Positions 9,738 to 18,962 of a stretch of DNA of 64,000 bases are shown piece by piece (positions within the stretch are counted from its first letter, which is position 1; each line of letters starts with the position of its first letter). Under the pieces are notes generated by a model, which did no database searches, had not been told where the DNA came from, and worked only from the letters and a program-made list of their open reading frames with translations. A program made the position numbers and the translations under genes. Source of the DNA: Roseateles depolymerans (GTDB lineage Bacteria > Pseudomonadota > Gammaproteobacteria > Burkholderiales > Burkholderiaceae_C); NCBI RefSeq assembly GCF_003387155.1, contig NZ_QUMT01000001.1:821066-885065 (forward strand), read 5' to 3'.

Positions 9738-12656
9738 TCAGCCGGTGTTGCGCAGCCCCGCCGCGATCCCGTTGATCGACAGATGGATGCCGCGCTGCAC
9801 CCGCTCCATGCGCGGATCTTCCGCGCGCTTCTCTACGGGAATGGCGCGATACCGTCGCATCAGTTCCACCTGCAGGTGGTTGAGCGGATCGATGTAGGGG
9901 AAGCGGTGTTCGATGGAGCGCGCCAGCGCCGGATTGGCCGCCAGGCGGTGCCCGTCGCCGGTGATCAGCGCCAGCGCCTCTTCGGTCCGCTGGAACTCAG
10001 CCTGGATGGCGGAGAAGATCTTCTTGCCCAGCCGCTTGTCCTCGACCAGCTCCAGATACCGCTGCGCAATGTCCAGGTCCGCCTTGGCCAGCACCATGTC
10101 CAGGTTGGACAGCAGGGTGCGGAAGAAGGGCCACTGCTTGAACATGCGCTTGAGCAGTGCCAGCTTCTCGTCCCGGTCCGCGCCCTTGCCCAGGAAGCTC
10201 GCCACGCCGGAGCCGAAACCGCACCAGCCCGGCAAGGTGATGCGGGACTGTCCCCAGCTGAAGCCCCAGGGAATGGCGCGCAGGTCTTCAATCGCGCGGG
10301 TGGCCTTGCGTGACGCCGGCCGGGAACCGATGTTGAGCTCGGCGATCTCGCGGATCGGCGTGGCGGCGAAGAAGAAGTCGGCAAAGCCCGGGGTGTCGTA
10401 GACCAGCCCGCGGTAGGCGGCGAAGCTGGTGTCCGACAGCGCCTGTGCCGCCTCCATGAAGGACTTGGGTGCGGGTTTGGTCGGATGCAGCAGCGTGGCC
10501 TCCAGCGTGGCCGCCACCAGCGTTTCCAGGTTGCGCCGGCCGATCTCCGGATTGGCGTATTTGGAGTTGATGACCTCGCCCTGCTCGGTGAGCCGGATCT
10601 GCCCGTTCACCGTGCCGGGAGGCTGGGCCAGGATGGCCTGGTAGCTCGGGCCGCCGCCCCGTCCGACCGTGCCGCCGCGGCCATGGAACAAGCGCAGGGT
10701 CAGCGGGCCCTGCTGGCGCAGCTCATCGAAGAGCTGCACCAGCGCAATCTCGGCGCGGTAGAGCTCCCAACTGCTGGTGAAGACGCCGCCGTCCTTGTTG
10801 GAGTCGGAGTAGCCCAGCATGATGTCCTGCTCACCGCCGGAGCGCCGCACCAGGGCCGCCATGCCCGGCAGCTCGTAGAAGCTGCGCATGATCTGCGGCG
10901 CATGGCGCAGGTCGGCGATGGTCTCAAACAGCGGCACGACGATCAGGTCGCTGACCGCCTCGCCGTCCAGCGTGCCGCGCAGCAGGCCCACTTCCTTCAT
11001 CAGCAGCTGCACTTCCAGCAGGTCGCTCACATCTTCGGTGTGGGAGATGATGTAGTGGCGCAGCGCTTCACGGCCGTAGCGGCGCAGGGATTCACGGGCC
11101 GTCTCGAAGATGGCCAGCTCACGACGGGCATGCTCGCTGTACTCGATGCCCAGCACCCGCAGCGGGCGGGTTTCGTTGAGCAGGCGCTGCAGCAGCGCGC
11201 GGCGTTCGGATTCATCCAGCGCGCTGTAGTCGTCGCACACCCGCGCGGTGCGCAGCAGCTCGGCCACCACGGCTTCGTGCTGGTCCGAGCTCTGTCGCAG
11301 GTCCAGCGTGGCCAGGTGGAAGCCGAAGACCTGCACCGCACGGATCAACGGCTTCAGGCGCGGCGCGATCAGGGCCTGGGCATGGTGGCTTTCGAGCGAG
11401 GCCTGGATGGTGCGCAGGTCGGCCAGCAACTCGTCGGGCGTCAGGTAGGGGGATTGCGGCGCGACTGCGTGGCGCAGCGCTTCCGTGCCGGTCAGTTCCT
11501 GCAGCGTCGCGGCCAGTCGCGCATACATGCCAGTCAGGGCGCGGCGATAAGGCTCGTCCATGCGGTGTTCGTTGCGGTCCGGGCTGCGCTCGGCCAGGGC
11601 CTGCATCGCCGGCGTGACACCCGTCAGCCGCAGCGAGATCGACAGCTCTGCGCCCAGCGCATGCAGCTCGGTCAGGTAGTGGCGCAGCGCCACCTCCGAT
11701 TGACGGCGCAGGGCCAGTTGCAGCGTGTCGGCCGTCACGTTGGGATTGCCGTCCCGGTCGCCGCCGATCCACTGGCCCATCCGAAGGAAGGACGACAGCG
11801 ATTCACCGGGCAGCGCTTCCTCCAGCTCCGCATACAGCTTGGGGATCTGATGCAGGAAGGTGGCGTGGTAGTAGCTCAGCGCGTTCTCGATCTCGTCGGC
11901 CACCGTCAGCTTGGAGTAGCGCAGCATGCGGGTCTGCCAGAGCTGGGTGACCCGGGCGCGGATCAGGCTTTCGTTGGCGGCTTTTTCGCGGTCGGTGTGC
12001 AGGTGGTCGCGCTGGGTGACCAGCTCGGCCAGCGCGCGCTCGGCATCCAGGATGCTCTTGCGCTGGACTTCCGTCGGGTGGGCCGTCAGCACCGGCGAGA
12101 CAAAGCCGTTCTGCAGCGTGCGCGCCACTTCGCCGGGCCGCACGCCCGCCTCGAACAGGCGCTCCAGCGCATAGGCCAGCGAGCCGGGCTGCAGGCTGCC
12201 CTCCCGGTCGTGGATCTCGCGGCGGCGCACGTGATGGCGGTCCTCCGCGATGTTGGCCAGGTGCGAGAAATAACTGAAGGCGCGGATCACGCTCACCGTC
12301 TGCTCGCCGGAGAGGCTCTTGAGCAGCTTGTCCATCTGCTTGCCGGCCTGCGCATCCCGCTTCAGGCGGAAGGCCACCGACAGCTGGCGGACCTTTTCCA
12401 CCAGCTCATACGCCTCGCGGCCTTCCTGTTCCCGGATCACCTCGCCCAGAATGCGGCCCAGGAGACGGATGTCCTCCATCAACGGCTGATTCTTGTCCTT
12501 GGCCGCGCGGCTGGCGGCCGGTGGCGGGCTGACCTTGCCGCGAGGCGCCGGGGCCTTGCTGCGCGGGGTCTTGGCGGCACGCGCAGGGGCGGGCGCAGCG
12601 GCAGCCGCGGAAGCGGCCTTGGCGGAACGGGAGCGGGAGGCGGAGCTGGCGGGCAT
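9738..12656 (-). CDS. ppc: phosphoenolpyruvate carboxylase
   Basis: The 972-residue product carries the PEPC signatures: [13 protein letters not shown] (catalytic His), [36 protein letters not shown] and the conserved C-terminal RNTG. It carboxylates PEP to oxaloacetate to refill the TCA cycle. The first 55 or so residues are an Ala/Pro/Lys/Ser-rich tail not found in the enzyme core, which begins around [16 protein letters not shown] later start would remove part of it, but the ATG at 12656 is the only good initiator. It is convergent with the LytTR regulator and divergent from hemC across 194 bp. Confidence 0.96.
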   Translation of the reverse strand: MPASSASRSRSAKAASAAAAAPAPARAAKTPRSKAPAPRGKVSPPPAASRAAKDKNQPLMEDIRLLGRILGEVIREQEGREAYELVEKVRQLSVAFRLKRDAQAGKQMDKLLKSLSGEQTVSVIRAFSYFSHLANIAEDRHHVRRREIHDREGSLQPGSLAYALERLFEAGVRPGEVARTLQNGFVSPVLTAHPTEVQRKSILDAERALAELVTQRDHLHTDREKAANESLIRARVTQLWQTRMLRYSKLTVADEIENALSYYHATFLHQIPKLYAELEEALPGESLSSFLRMGQWIGGDRDGNPNVTADTLQLALRRQSEVALRHYLTELHALGAELSISLRLTGVTPAMQALAERSPDRNEHRMDEPYRRALTGMYARLAATLQELTGTEALRHAVAPQSPYLTPDELLADLRTIQASLESHHAQALIAPRLKPLIRAVQVFGFHLATLDLRQSSDQHEAVVAELLRTARVCDDYSALDESERRALLQRLLNETRPLRVLGIEYSEHARRELAIFETARESLRRYGREALRHYIISHTEDVSDLLEVQLLMKEVGLLRGTLDGEAVSDLIVVPLFETIADLRHAPQIMRSFYELPGMAALVRRSGGEQDIMLGYSDSNKDGGVFTSSWELYRAEIALVQLFDELRQQGPLTLRLFHGRGGTVGRGGGPSYQAILAQPPGTVNGQIRLTEQGEVINSKYANPEIGRRNLETLVAATLEATLLHPTKPAPKSFMEAAQALSDTSFAAYRGLVYDTPGFADFFFAATPIREIAELNIGSRPASRKATRAIEDLRAIPWGFSWGQSRITLPGWCGFGSGVASFLGKGADRDEKLALLKRMFKQWPFFRTLLSNLDMVLAKADLDIAQRYLELVEDKRLGKKIFSAIQAEFQRTEEALALITGDGHRLAANPALARSIEHRFPYIDPLNHLQVELMRRYRAIPVEKRAEDPRMERVQRGIHLSINGIAAGLRNTG

Positions 12657-12850
12657 GGCGTCGTCTTGCGGCTGAGGGGGAGTGGCAGGGCGGGGCGATG
12701 TAACCGAGTTACCTGCATTTGACTGTATCAGTTTCCACCCGGGCGACTGACGCGCACGGCCCCCACAAACCTCGATATCGCTCAACCAACACTTCGTCTG
12801 GGTGGGAGGCCTGATGGCTGCGAGGCCGCGCTCCGCTACGATGCGGCCCC

Positions 12851-13786
12851 ATGACGCAAACAGAAGCATTCGTGATCGCCACGCGCGAAAGCCGCCTGGC
12901 GCTGTGGCAGGCGGAGCATGTGCAGGCGCTGCTGCAGTCGCGCGGCCTGCAGGTGTCCCTGCTGGGCATGACCACGCGAGGGGACCAGATCCTGGACCGC
13001 ACCTTGTCCAAGGTGGGCGGCAAGGGGCTGTTCGTCAAGGAGCTGGAGAACGCGCTGGAGGACGGCCGGGCGCAGCTGGCGGTGCATTCGCTCAAGGATG
13101 TACCGATGGAGCTGCCCGAGGGTTTCGTGCTGGCCGCCGTGCTCGAGCGTGAGGACCCGCGGGATGCGCTGGTGTCGCCGCGCTACGCGTCGCTGGCCGA
13201 GCTGCCGCAGGGCGCCTGCGTGGGCACGTCCAGCCTGCGCCGGGTCACCCAGATCCGCAACCTGCGCCCCGACCTGCGGGTGGAGCCGGTGCGGGGCAAC
13301 CTGGACACACGGCTGCGCAAGCTGGACGAAGGACAGTACGACGCGATTCTGCTGGCCGCCGCGGGCCTGAAGCGGCTGGGCATGGACCATCGCATCCGCC
13401 AGTGGTTCAGCGTCGATGAGATGATTCCCTGCGCGGGGCAAGGTGCCCTGGGCATCGAGATCCGTGCGACGCATCAGGCGCTGCGTCCGCATCTGCAGGC
13501 CATGACCGATGCCCCCACGCACCTGGCCGTGGTGGCGGAGCGGGCCGTCTCCCGCGCCCTCGGCGGCAGTTGCTCGATGCCGCTGGCCGCCCATGCGGTC
13601 TGGCAAGAGGCGGGGGTGCTCAAGCTCACCACCGCGCTGGGCCATCCCGTCGAGACCGACCGCCCCCTGCTGCGCGCGGCGGCCGCGTCCACCGTGACGG
13701 ACCTGGCCAGTGCCGAGGCCCTCGGCCAGCAGGCCGCCCAGGCCCTGCGCGACCGTGGCGCCGCCGGTTATCTCGGGGACGTCTGA
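12851..13786 (+). CDS. hemC: porphobilinogen deaminase (hydroxymethylbilane synthase)
   Basis: The 311-residue HemC polymerises four porphobilinogens into hydroxymethylbilane. It shows [16 protein letters not shown] at the N-terminus, [27 protein letters not shown] (catalytic Asp is in the following Leu/Asp-rich region), GTSSLRR and the dipyrromethane-cofactor Cys in [12 protein letters not shown] (about 240). It is the first gene of a hemC-hemD-hemX-hemY run; hemD starts 4 bp after its stop. Confidence 0.96.
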   Translation: MTQTEAFVIATRESRLALWQAEHVQALLQSRGLQVSLLGMTTRGDQILDRTLSKVGGKGLFVKELENALEDGRAQLAVHSLKDVPMELPEGFVLAAVLEREDPRDALVSPRYASLAELPQGACVGTSSLRRVTQIRNLRPDLRVEPVRGNLDTRLRKLDEGQYDAILLAAAGLKRLGMDHRIRQWFSVDEMIPCAGQGALGIEIRATHQALRPHLQAMTDAPTHLAVVAERAVSRALGGSCSMPLAAHAVWQEAGVLKLTTALGHPVETDRPLLRAAAASTVTDLASAEALGQQAAQALRDRGAAGYLGDV

Positions 13787-13790
13787 GCCC

Positions 13791-14675
13791 ATGGCGGACG
13801 GACCGCGGCTGCTGCTGACCCGTCCGCTGGCGCAGGCCCGGGACTGGTCCGAACGACTGGCGGCGCTGGGCGTGCCCACGCTGGCCTTCCCGCTGATCGA
13901 CATCGTGCCGAACGAGGAGGCTGGGCCGGCGCGTCAGGCCTGGGCCGATCTGCACCGGCAGGCGCTGGTGATGTTTGTCAGCCCGAATGCGGTGCGTCAC
14001 TTCTTTGATCATCGACCCGATGCCATGGCCTGGCCGGACGGCGTGCTGGCCGCCACGGTGGGGCCCGGCAGCGCCCAGGCGCTGGAGGCGGCGGGTGTGC
14101 CGGCGGGGCTGATCGTGCAGCCGCCGCCCGGGGCGGACAGCCTGGATTCCGAGCATCTGTGGCCGGAAATCCAGCGGGTGGCGGGTCACGACTGGACGGG
14201 GCGCGCCGCCCTGATGGTGCGGGGCGATGGCGGCCGGGAATGGCTGGGAGACCGGTTGCGGGAGGCCGGGGCGCAGGTCGAGGCGGTCAGCGTCTACCGG
14301 CGGCAATGCCCGGTGCTGGATTCGGCCGGGCGCGAGCGTCTGGCCACGGCCTTGCGTCTGCCGCAGGACCATGTGTGGCTGTTCAGCAGCTCGGAAGCAG
14401 TCGGCTACCTGGCGGACATGGTCGGAGAACCTTCTGGCCCTTCAGGCGCCCCCACGTCACCGGAGTGCGGGACGGACGCCGATACGGGCGGGTCGGCGGG
14501 CACCGCGATCTCGGTGGACTGGCGCATCGTCCGCGCCGTCGCCACCCATGAACGAATCGCTGCCCGCGCACGTGCGCTGGGCCTCGTACATGTGGTTTTG
14601 GTGCGACCTGACGCCGCCGCAGTGGCCGAGGCTTTCCGACGGTTGGCAGGGTCCCCCCTAGAATCCCCGACGTGA
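13791..14675 (+). CDS. hemD: uroporphyrinogen-III synthase
   Basis: A 294-residue HemD, which closes and inverts ring D of hydroxymethylbilane to make uroporphyrinogen III. The family is poorly conserved, but LLLTRPLAQARDWSERLAALG at the front, FVSPNAVRHFF, AATVGPGSAQALEAAG, VRGDGGREWLGDRLREAGAQV and WLFSSSEAVGYL are the expected blocks. A Gly/Ser/Pro-rich insert (about residues 215-240) precedes the last block. Position between hemC and hemX supports the call. Its last codons overlap the GTG start of the next gene by 4 bp. Confidence 0.92.
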   Translation: MADGPRLLLTRPLAQARDWSERLAALGVPTLAFPLIDIVPNEEAGPARQAWADLHRQALVMFVSPNAVRHFFDHRPDAMAWPDGVLAATVGPGSAQALEAAGVPAGLIVQPPPGADSLDSEHLWPEIQRVAGHDWTGRAALMVRGDGGREWLGDRLREAGAQVEAVSVYRRQCPVLDSAGRERLATALRLPQDHVWLFSSSEAVGYLADMVGEPSGPSGAPTSPECGTDADTGGSAGTAISVDWRIVRAVATHERIAARARALGLVHVVLVRPDAAAVAEAFRRLAGSPLESPT

Positions 14676-15805
14676 GCGAGACCAACACCCCAGCGGCCGA
14701 CGTTTCGGCGCCTTCCACCCCCACCCCGTCGCCGCGGACCGGCGGCGCCACGCTGTCGCAGGCCGTGGTGGCCGTTGTCGGCCTGATCGCCCTGCTGGCG
14801 CTGGGCCTGGCCTGGCAGAGCCAGCAACGCCTGAAACAGGCGGAGCAGGAACTGGTGCGGCGCCAGGACAGCAGCCAGAGCGATGCCAACATCGCCCGTG
14901 ACCAGTCCCGCCAGGCGCAGGAACTGGCCCGGGACACCGCCGCCAAGGTGGCCCTGCTCGACGCCAAGCTGGCGGAAGTCGCCCTGCAGCGCGAGCAGCT
15001 GGAAACGCTGATCCAGTCCATGACCCGGTCGCGGGACGAGAACGTGGTGGGCGACATCGAAGCCTCGCTGCGGGTGGCCATGCAGCAGTCGGCCATCACC
15101 GGCAGTGCAGAGCCGCTGGTGTCGGCGCTGCGGCAGGCCGACGACCGGCTGGCCCGCTATCACCAGCCGCGACTCGAAGGGGTGCGCCGCGCGGTGGTGC
15201 GGGACCTGGATCGGATCAAGGCGGTGAGCGTGGTGGACGTGTCCACCCTCACCATCAAACTCGACGAAGTGGCCCGTCAGGTCGACGACCTGCCGCTGCT
15301 GGCCGTGAGCCAGCCGGGCCTGGATACTCCGCGTGCGCCGGCCACCGCCGGCCGGGGGGCGCGTCCCGCCGCAGCAGCGGCGCCTGCGCCCAGCGCGCCG
15401 CTGGACCCGAATGCGGGTTGGTGGGAACGCGTCTGGCACGGCGCCGGGGACAAGTGGGACCAGCTCTCCAGCGACGTCTGGCGTGAAGCCCGCGGCCTGC
15501 TGCGCGTGACCCGCATCGACCATCCGGAAGCGGCCCTGATGGCGCCCGAGCAGATGTTCTTCCTGCGCGAGAACCTCAAGCTGCGCCTGCTCAATGCCCG
15601 TCTGGCGCTGCTGAGCCGCCAGTTCGACACCGCCCAGAACGACCTGCGCGAAGCGCAGGGCATGCTGGAGCGCTACTTTGACGACCGTTCGCGCAAGCTG
15701 GCCATCACCACCGAGTTGCTTCGCCAGGTGCAAGGCCAGGCCCGCCAGGTGCAGGTGCCGCGTCCCGATGACACGCTGGCCGCGCTGAGCGCGGTCGCCC
15801 GCTGA
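14672..15805 (+). CDS. hemX: HemX-like inner-membrane protein
   Basis: A 377-residue HemX family protein: short cytoplasmic N-terminus, one membrane helix (about residues 30-52, VVAVVGLIALLALGLAWQSQ), a long coiled coil (55-120) with repeated Gln/Arg/Glu heptads, then a soluble domain containing EQMFFLRENLKLRLLNARLALLSRQ, diagnostic for HemX. HemX is often annotated as uroporphyrinogen C-methyltransferase, but no SAM-binding motif is present here. It starts at a GTG overlapping the hemD stop (GTGA). The role is structural or regulatory in the haem pathway and not well established. Confidence 0.88.
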   Translation: MSETNTPAADVSAPSTPTPSPRTGGATLSQAVVAVVGLIALLALGLAWQSQQRLKQAEQELVRRQDSSQSDANIARDQSRQAQELARDTAAKVALLDAKLAEVALQREQLETLIQSMTRSRDENVVGDIEASLRVAMQQSAITGSAEPLVSALRQADDRLARYHQPRLEGVRRAVVRDLDRIKAVSVVDVSTLTIKLDEVARQVDDLPLLAVSQPGLDTPRAPATAGRGARPAAAAAPAPSAPLDPNAGWWERVWHGAGDKWDQLSSDVWREARGLLRVTRIDHPEAALMAPEQMFFLRENLKLRLLNARLALLSRQFDTAQNDLREAQGMLERYFDDRSRKLAITTELLRQVQGQARQVQVPRPDDTLAALSAVAR

Positions 15806-15815
15806 GGACAGCGCC

Positions 15816-17066
15816 ATGCGGATGGTGATCTGGCTGGTGCTGCTGTTTGTCGCTGCCGTGGTGGCGGCGCTGACGCTGGGGAACAACGACGGTCTGGCCA
15901 GTTTCTACTGGCGCGGCTGGCGCATGGACCTGTCGCTGAATCTGTTCCTGCTGCTGCTGTTTGGCGGCTGCTTTGCGCTGATGACGCTGATGCAGTCGCT
16001 GGATGCGCTGCTGACGCTGCCCAAGCGCGCCCGGCTGTGGCGCATGGCGCAGCGCGAGCGCAGTGCCCAGATCGCCCTGCGCGAAGCCCTGGCGGAATTC
16101 TTCGGTGCCCGCTACAGCCGGGCGCAGAAGGCCGCCGAGCGGGCCTTGAACATCCAGGCGATGACGCCGGACCTGGCGCAGGACGGTGCCTTCATGGCGC
16201 TGGCCCATCTGGTGGCGGCGCAATGTGCGCATCGCCTGCAGGACCGGCGCGGCCGGGATGAGCATCTGCGGCTGGCGCTGCAGACCGCGCAGGGCAGCTC
16301 CGGCGCACGTCCCCAGGAAGAGGGCGCGCGGCTGCTGGCCGCGGAATGGGCGCTGGACGACCGGGATGCGCAGCGTGCGCTGTCGCTGCTGGCGGAACTG
16401 GGCCCGGGCGTGGCCCGTCGCACCCAGGCGCTGCGCCTGAAGCTGCAAGGCAGCCGACTGGCGCATGAGCCGCTGGAGGCGCTGCGTACGGCGCGGCTGC
16501 TGGCCAAGCATCAGGGCTTCTCCAAATCGGCAGCACAAGGCCTGCTGCGCTCGCTGGCCTGTGAGGCGCTGGAGGAAGCGCGGGACGTGGATCAGTTGCG
16601 CGCCAGTTGGCAGCAACTGGATGCGGCCGACCGGCGTGATGTCTTCGTGGCGGCCCGCGCCGCGCAGAAAGCGGCTGCGCTGGGCGCGCCGGAGGACGGC
16701 CGGGGCTGGCTGCGTCCGTTCTGGGACGCGATCGGCGACCAGGGCGACGATGAGCGGCGCGCGCTGGCCGAGGCACTGGTGCCCTGCATGCCAGGCCTGG
16801 GGCCGGAGTGGCTGCAGCGGCTGGAGTTTGCCGTGCAACGGTTCCCGCGCGACATGACCATGGCGTATGCATTGGGTCATGCACTGGCCGAGCGTCAGTT
16901 GTGGGGCAAGGCCCGGCTGATGCTGGAGCAGGCGGGGGAGGACCGGGAGCTGTCGGTGGCTGGGCGTCGCCGCAGTTGGCTGCGTCTGGCCGAGATGGCC
17001 GACAACGATGGGGACGCGGAGCGCCGTGCACGTTGCTTTGAAGCGGCTGCGCGGCTCGGGGACTGA
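15816..17066 (+). CDS. hemY: HemY-like membrane TPR protein
   Basis: A 416-residue proteobacterial HemY (not the Gram-positive protoporphyrinogen oxidase). Two N-terminal membrane helices (about 3-22 and 38-62, with GLASFYWRGWRMDLSLN between) are followed by a helical TPR-like region containing REALAEFFGARYSRAQKAAERAL. It sits 10 bp after hemX and closes the hem operon. It is thought to scaffold late haem synthesis, but the biochemical role is unsettled. Confidence 0.9.
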   Translation: MRMVIWLVLLFVAAVVAALTLGNNDGLASFYWRGWRMDLSLNLFLLLLFGGCFALMTLMQSLDALLTLPKRARLWRMAQRERSAQIALREALAEFFGARYSRAQKAAERALNIQAMTPDLAQDGAFMALAHLVAAQCAHRLQDRRGRDEHLRLALQTAQGSSGARPQEEGARLLAAEWALDDRDAQRALSLLAELGPGVARRTQALRLKLQGSRLAHEPLEALRTARLLAKHQGFSKSAAQGLLRSLACEALEEARDVDQLRASWQQLDAADRRDVFVAARAAQKAAALGAPEDGRGWLRPFWDAIGDQGDDERRALAEALVPCMPGLGPEWLQRLEFAVQRFPRDMTMAYALGHALAERQLWGKARLMLEQAGEDRELSVAGRRRSWLRLAEMADNDGDAERRARCFEAAARLGD

Positions 17067-17150
17067 GCGCGGGACTCAATGCGGGACTGAGCGCGGGGAC
17101 CGTGTAGGTGGGCGATTACCGAGCGGTACTCGCAATCGCGCAGCCAGTTC

Positions 17151-17180
17151 TTGCTGAGGCCCAAAAATGCATGCTATAGT
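17151..17180 (+). promoter_or_regulatory. sigma-70 promoter of the tRNA-Arg pair
   Basis: TTGCTG (17151-17156), an 18-base spacer and TATAGT (17175-17180) precede the first tRNA gene by 12 bases, which places the expected transcription start about 5 bases before the tRNA. Confidence 0.7.
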
Positions 17181-17192
17181 CGCAGTCTTTCA

Positions 17193-17269
17193 GCGGCTGT
17201 AGCTCAGTTGGATAGAGTACTTGGCTACGAACCAAGGGGTCGTGGGTTCGAATCCTGCCAGCCGCACCA
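17193..17269 (+). tRNA. tRNA-Arg(ACG), copy 1
   Basis: A 77-nt cloverleaf with acceptor GCGGCTG pairing with CAGCCGC, D-arm AGCTCAGTTGGATAGAGT, anticodon loop CTACGAA (anticodon ACG, arginine), T-arm GGGTTCGAATCC and encoded CCA. It decodes CGU directly and, after A34-to-inosine editing, CGC and CGA. It is identical to the copy 111 bp downstream. Confidence 0.97.
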
Positions 17270-17380
17270 GAAAAACAGTGACATCGATCAGGCTTGAAGC
17301 TTTGATTCAAACTTAGATCGATTCACCATAAACTGCAGACGTTGCTTCCACGACGGTAGCGTCTGACATTCAAAAGTCGT

Positions 17381-17457
17381 GCGGCTGTAGCTCAGTTGGA
17401 TAGAGTACTTGGCTACGAACCAAGGGGTCGTGGGTTCGAATCCTGCCAGCCGCACCA
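17381..17457 (+). tRNA. tRNA-Arg(ACG), copy 2
   Basis: Identical in sequence to the first copy, including the encoded CCA and anticodon ACG. The 111-bp spacer has no strong promoter of its own, and a hairpin terminator follows 9 bases downstream, so both genes are probably one transcript. Confidence 0.97.
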
Positions 17458-17465
17458 AATCAGAA

Positions 17466-17499
17466 GGCCAGTGCTTCACAGCACTGGCCTTTTTCTTTT
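17466..17499 (+). terminator. intrinsic terminator after the tRNA-Arg pair
   Basis: GGCCAGTGC, loop TTCACA, GCACTGGCC form a perfect 9-bp stem followed by TTTTTCTTTTT. A long pyrimidine tract continues to about 17517. Confidence 0.93.
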
Positions 17500-17679
17500 T
17501 CTTTTTCTCTTTCTTTTGCGCGCGCAGGTTGTGAGCGCAAGGGACGCCCCCCGAAGTCAGTTGAACCGGTTTGTGGATAAGCCGCACTTGAGTTGTCGCG
17601 TGCATCTGTTGTGAACGTCCCAGACGTCCAACTCCAAGACGATGCATGCATTCCAATCAATTCAAGTCATCGTCCATTC

Positions 17680-18333
17680 ATGAACAACTTCAATATGCAT
17701 TTCAACCCTTGGGCGTCGAGCTTCTTCAGCCCGACTCAGGGGTGGGGTCGCGCCGCGAGTCCTTCCTTTTTTCGACCCCCTCACGGCTTCGGTGGTGGAT
17801 TGGCCCACGGCTGGATGCAGCATGCCAGCCATGGCCTGAGTCACGGTTGGGGTGGCTGGGGCGGCTGCGGCAGCCGAGCCGGTTGGGGCCACGGCGGGGG
17901 TTTTGGCGCCCATTGCGGCCATGGTGGCGGCGCACCGCGTGAAGGTCGCTGGAATGCCGAGCGAGGCAGCTACACCATGGGGTCCAGCGGCAGCCTGCAG
18001 GTCAAGGTGGGCCAATCGGACGCGGCCTTCAACGACAACATGCAATACCGCGTCAACGGCGGCCCCTGGCAGCATCTGGCCCACTCCAAAGATGCGGGCG
18101 ACAAATCCATCATTCATGCGTCGCCGGGCTCTGAAGTCCAGTTCCGCATTCAGACGCCTGAGGGCAACACCTTCCGCGCCGGTACCACCCGAAATGTCGA
18201 TGGGCTGGATCACGGCCGGGTGAATCGCACCGCCAATGGCTACACCCTCGGTTTTGAAGACCAGCGCGGCAACGGCGACGGCGACTTCAATGACGCGATC
18301 CTGAACCTGAGCGACCCCGGCCGCTTCCGCTAA
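17680..18333 (+). CDS. Gly/His-rich protein with a DUF4114-like C-terminal domain
   Basis: A 217-residue protein. Residues 1-85 are rich in Gly, His, Trp and Phe with repeated GWG/HGG elements (AHGWMQHASHGLSHGW). Residues 95-217 form a compact domain: TMGSSGSLQVKVGQS, QYRVNGGPWQHL, and a Ca2+-type acidic motif GFEDQRGNGDGDFNDAIL near the C-terminus, which resembles the FEDL..GDRDYND motif of DUF4114 domains found in adhesins and matrix proteins. There is no Sec signal peptide. Export by a type I system through the Gly/Asp-rich C-terminus is a guess. The ATG at 17680 gives the cleanest start. Function unknown. Confidence 0.65.
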   Translation: MNNFNMHFNPWASSFFSPTQGWGRAASPSFFRPPHGFGGGLAHGWMQHASHGLSHGWGGWGGCGSRAGWGHGGGFGAHCGHGGGAPREGRWNAERGSYTMGSSGSLQVKVGQSDAAFNDNMQYRVNGGPWQHLAHSKDAGDKSIIHASPGSEVQFRIQTPEGNTFRAGTTRNVDGLDHGRVNRTANGYTLGFEDQRGNGDGDFNDAILNLSDPGRFR

Positions 18334-18392
18334 GCCGCCTGGATCGGCCGGTCCGCTGCGCGCTCAGCCCTCGATGGCGCCACAATGCAGGC

Positions 18393-18962
18393 ATGAGCAA
18401 GGCATTCACCAAGGAAAGTGACGCAGCGGATCCGGATGACGACGACAGCCCGTCGCTCCCGGCCATCCCCAAGGGCTCGCGCAACTACATGACGCCGGCC
18501 GGTTACGCCCGGCTGCGCAGCGAATTCATGCAGCTGCTGGATGTGGAGCGGCCCAAGATCGTCGAGACCGTGTCCTGGGCGGCCAAGAACGGCGACCGGT
18601 CCGAGAACGGCGACTATCTCTACGGAAAGAAGCGGCTGCGCGAAATCGACCGCCGCCTTCGTTTCCTGACCAAGCGCCTGGACATCGCCGAGGTGGTGGA
18701 CCCCAGCGCACACTACGGCAGCGACCAGGTCTTCTTTGGCGCCACCGTCACCTATGCCGACGGCAAGGGCGTCGAGCGCACCATCACCATCAAGGGCATC
18801 GATGAATCGGACAGCCTGGCCGGCGAGGTCAGCTGGGTGTCGCCGATTGCGCGGACGCTGCTCAAGGCCCGTGAGGGCGATGAGCTGCAACTGGTGACGC
18901 CGGTGGGCGTGGAGACCATCGAAGTGATCGAGGTCTCCTACCCGGCTCCCGTCAAGGCTTGA
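18393..18962 (+). CDS. greB: transcription elongation factor GreB
   Basis: A 189-residue Gre factor with an N-terminal coiled coil and C-terminal FKBP-like domain. The acidic tip AKNGDRSENGDYLYGKKRLREIDRR places Asp and Glu in the RNA polymerase secondary channel to stimulate cleavage of backtracked RNA. The basic patch and the missing GreA-type N-terminus favour GreB. The N-terminus has an extra Asp-rich segment (DPDDDDSP). Its last 11 bases overlap the 3' end of convergent spoT. Confidence 0.93.
   Translation: MSKAFTKESDAADPDDDDSPSLPAIPKGSRNYMTPAGYARLRSEFMQLLDVERPKIVETVSWAAKNGDRSENGDYLYGKKRLREIDRRLRFLTKRLDIAEVVDPSAHYGSDQVFFGATVTYADGKGVERTITIKGIDESDSLAGEVSWVSPIARTLLKAREGDELQLVTPVGVETIEVIEVSYPAPVKA

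Noticed and set aside
10485-12722. A 745-codon open frame on the plus strand
   Set aside because: It is antisense to the well-supported ppc gene; composition is low-complexity Gln/Arg/His-rich, typical of a GC-rich shadow frame.
17288-17656. A 122-codon minus-strand frame
   Set aside because: It runs across the second tRNA-Arg gene and its terminator, so it is not a real gene.
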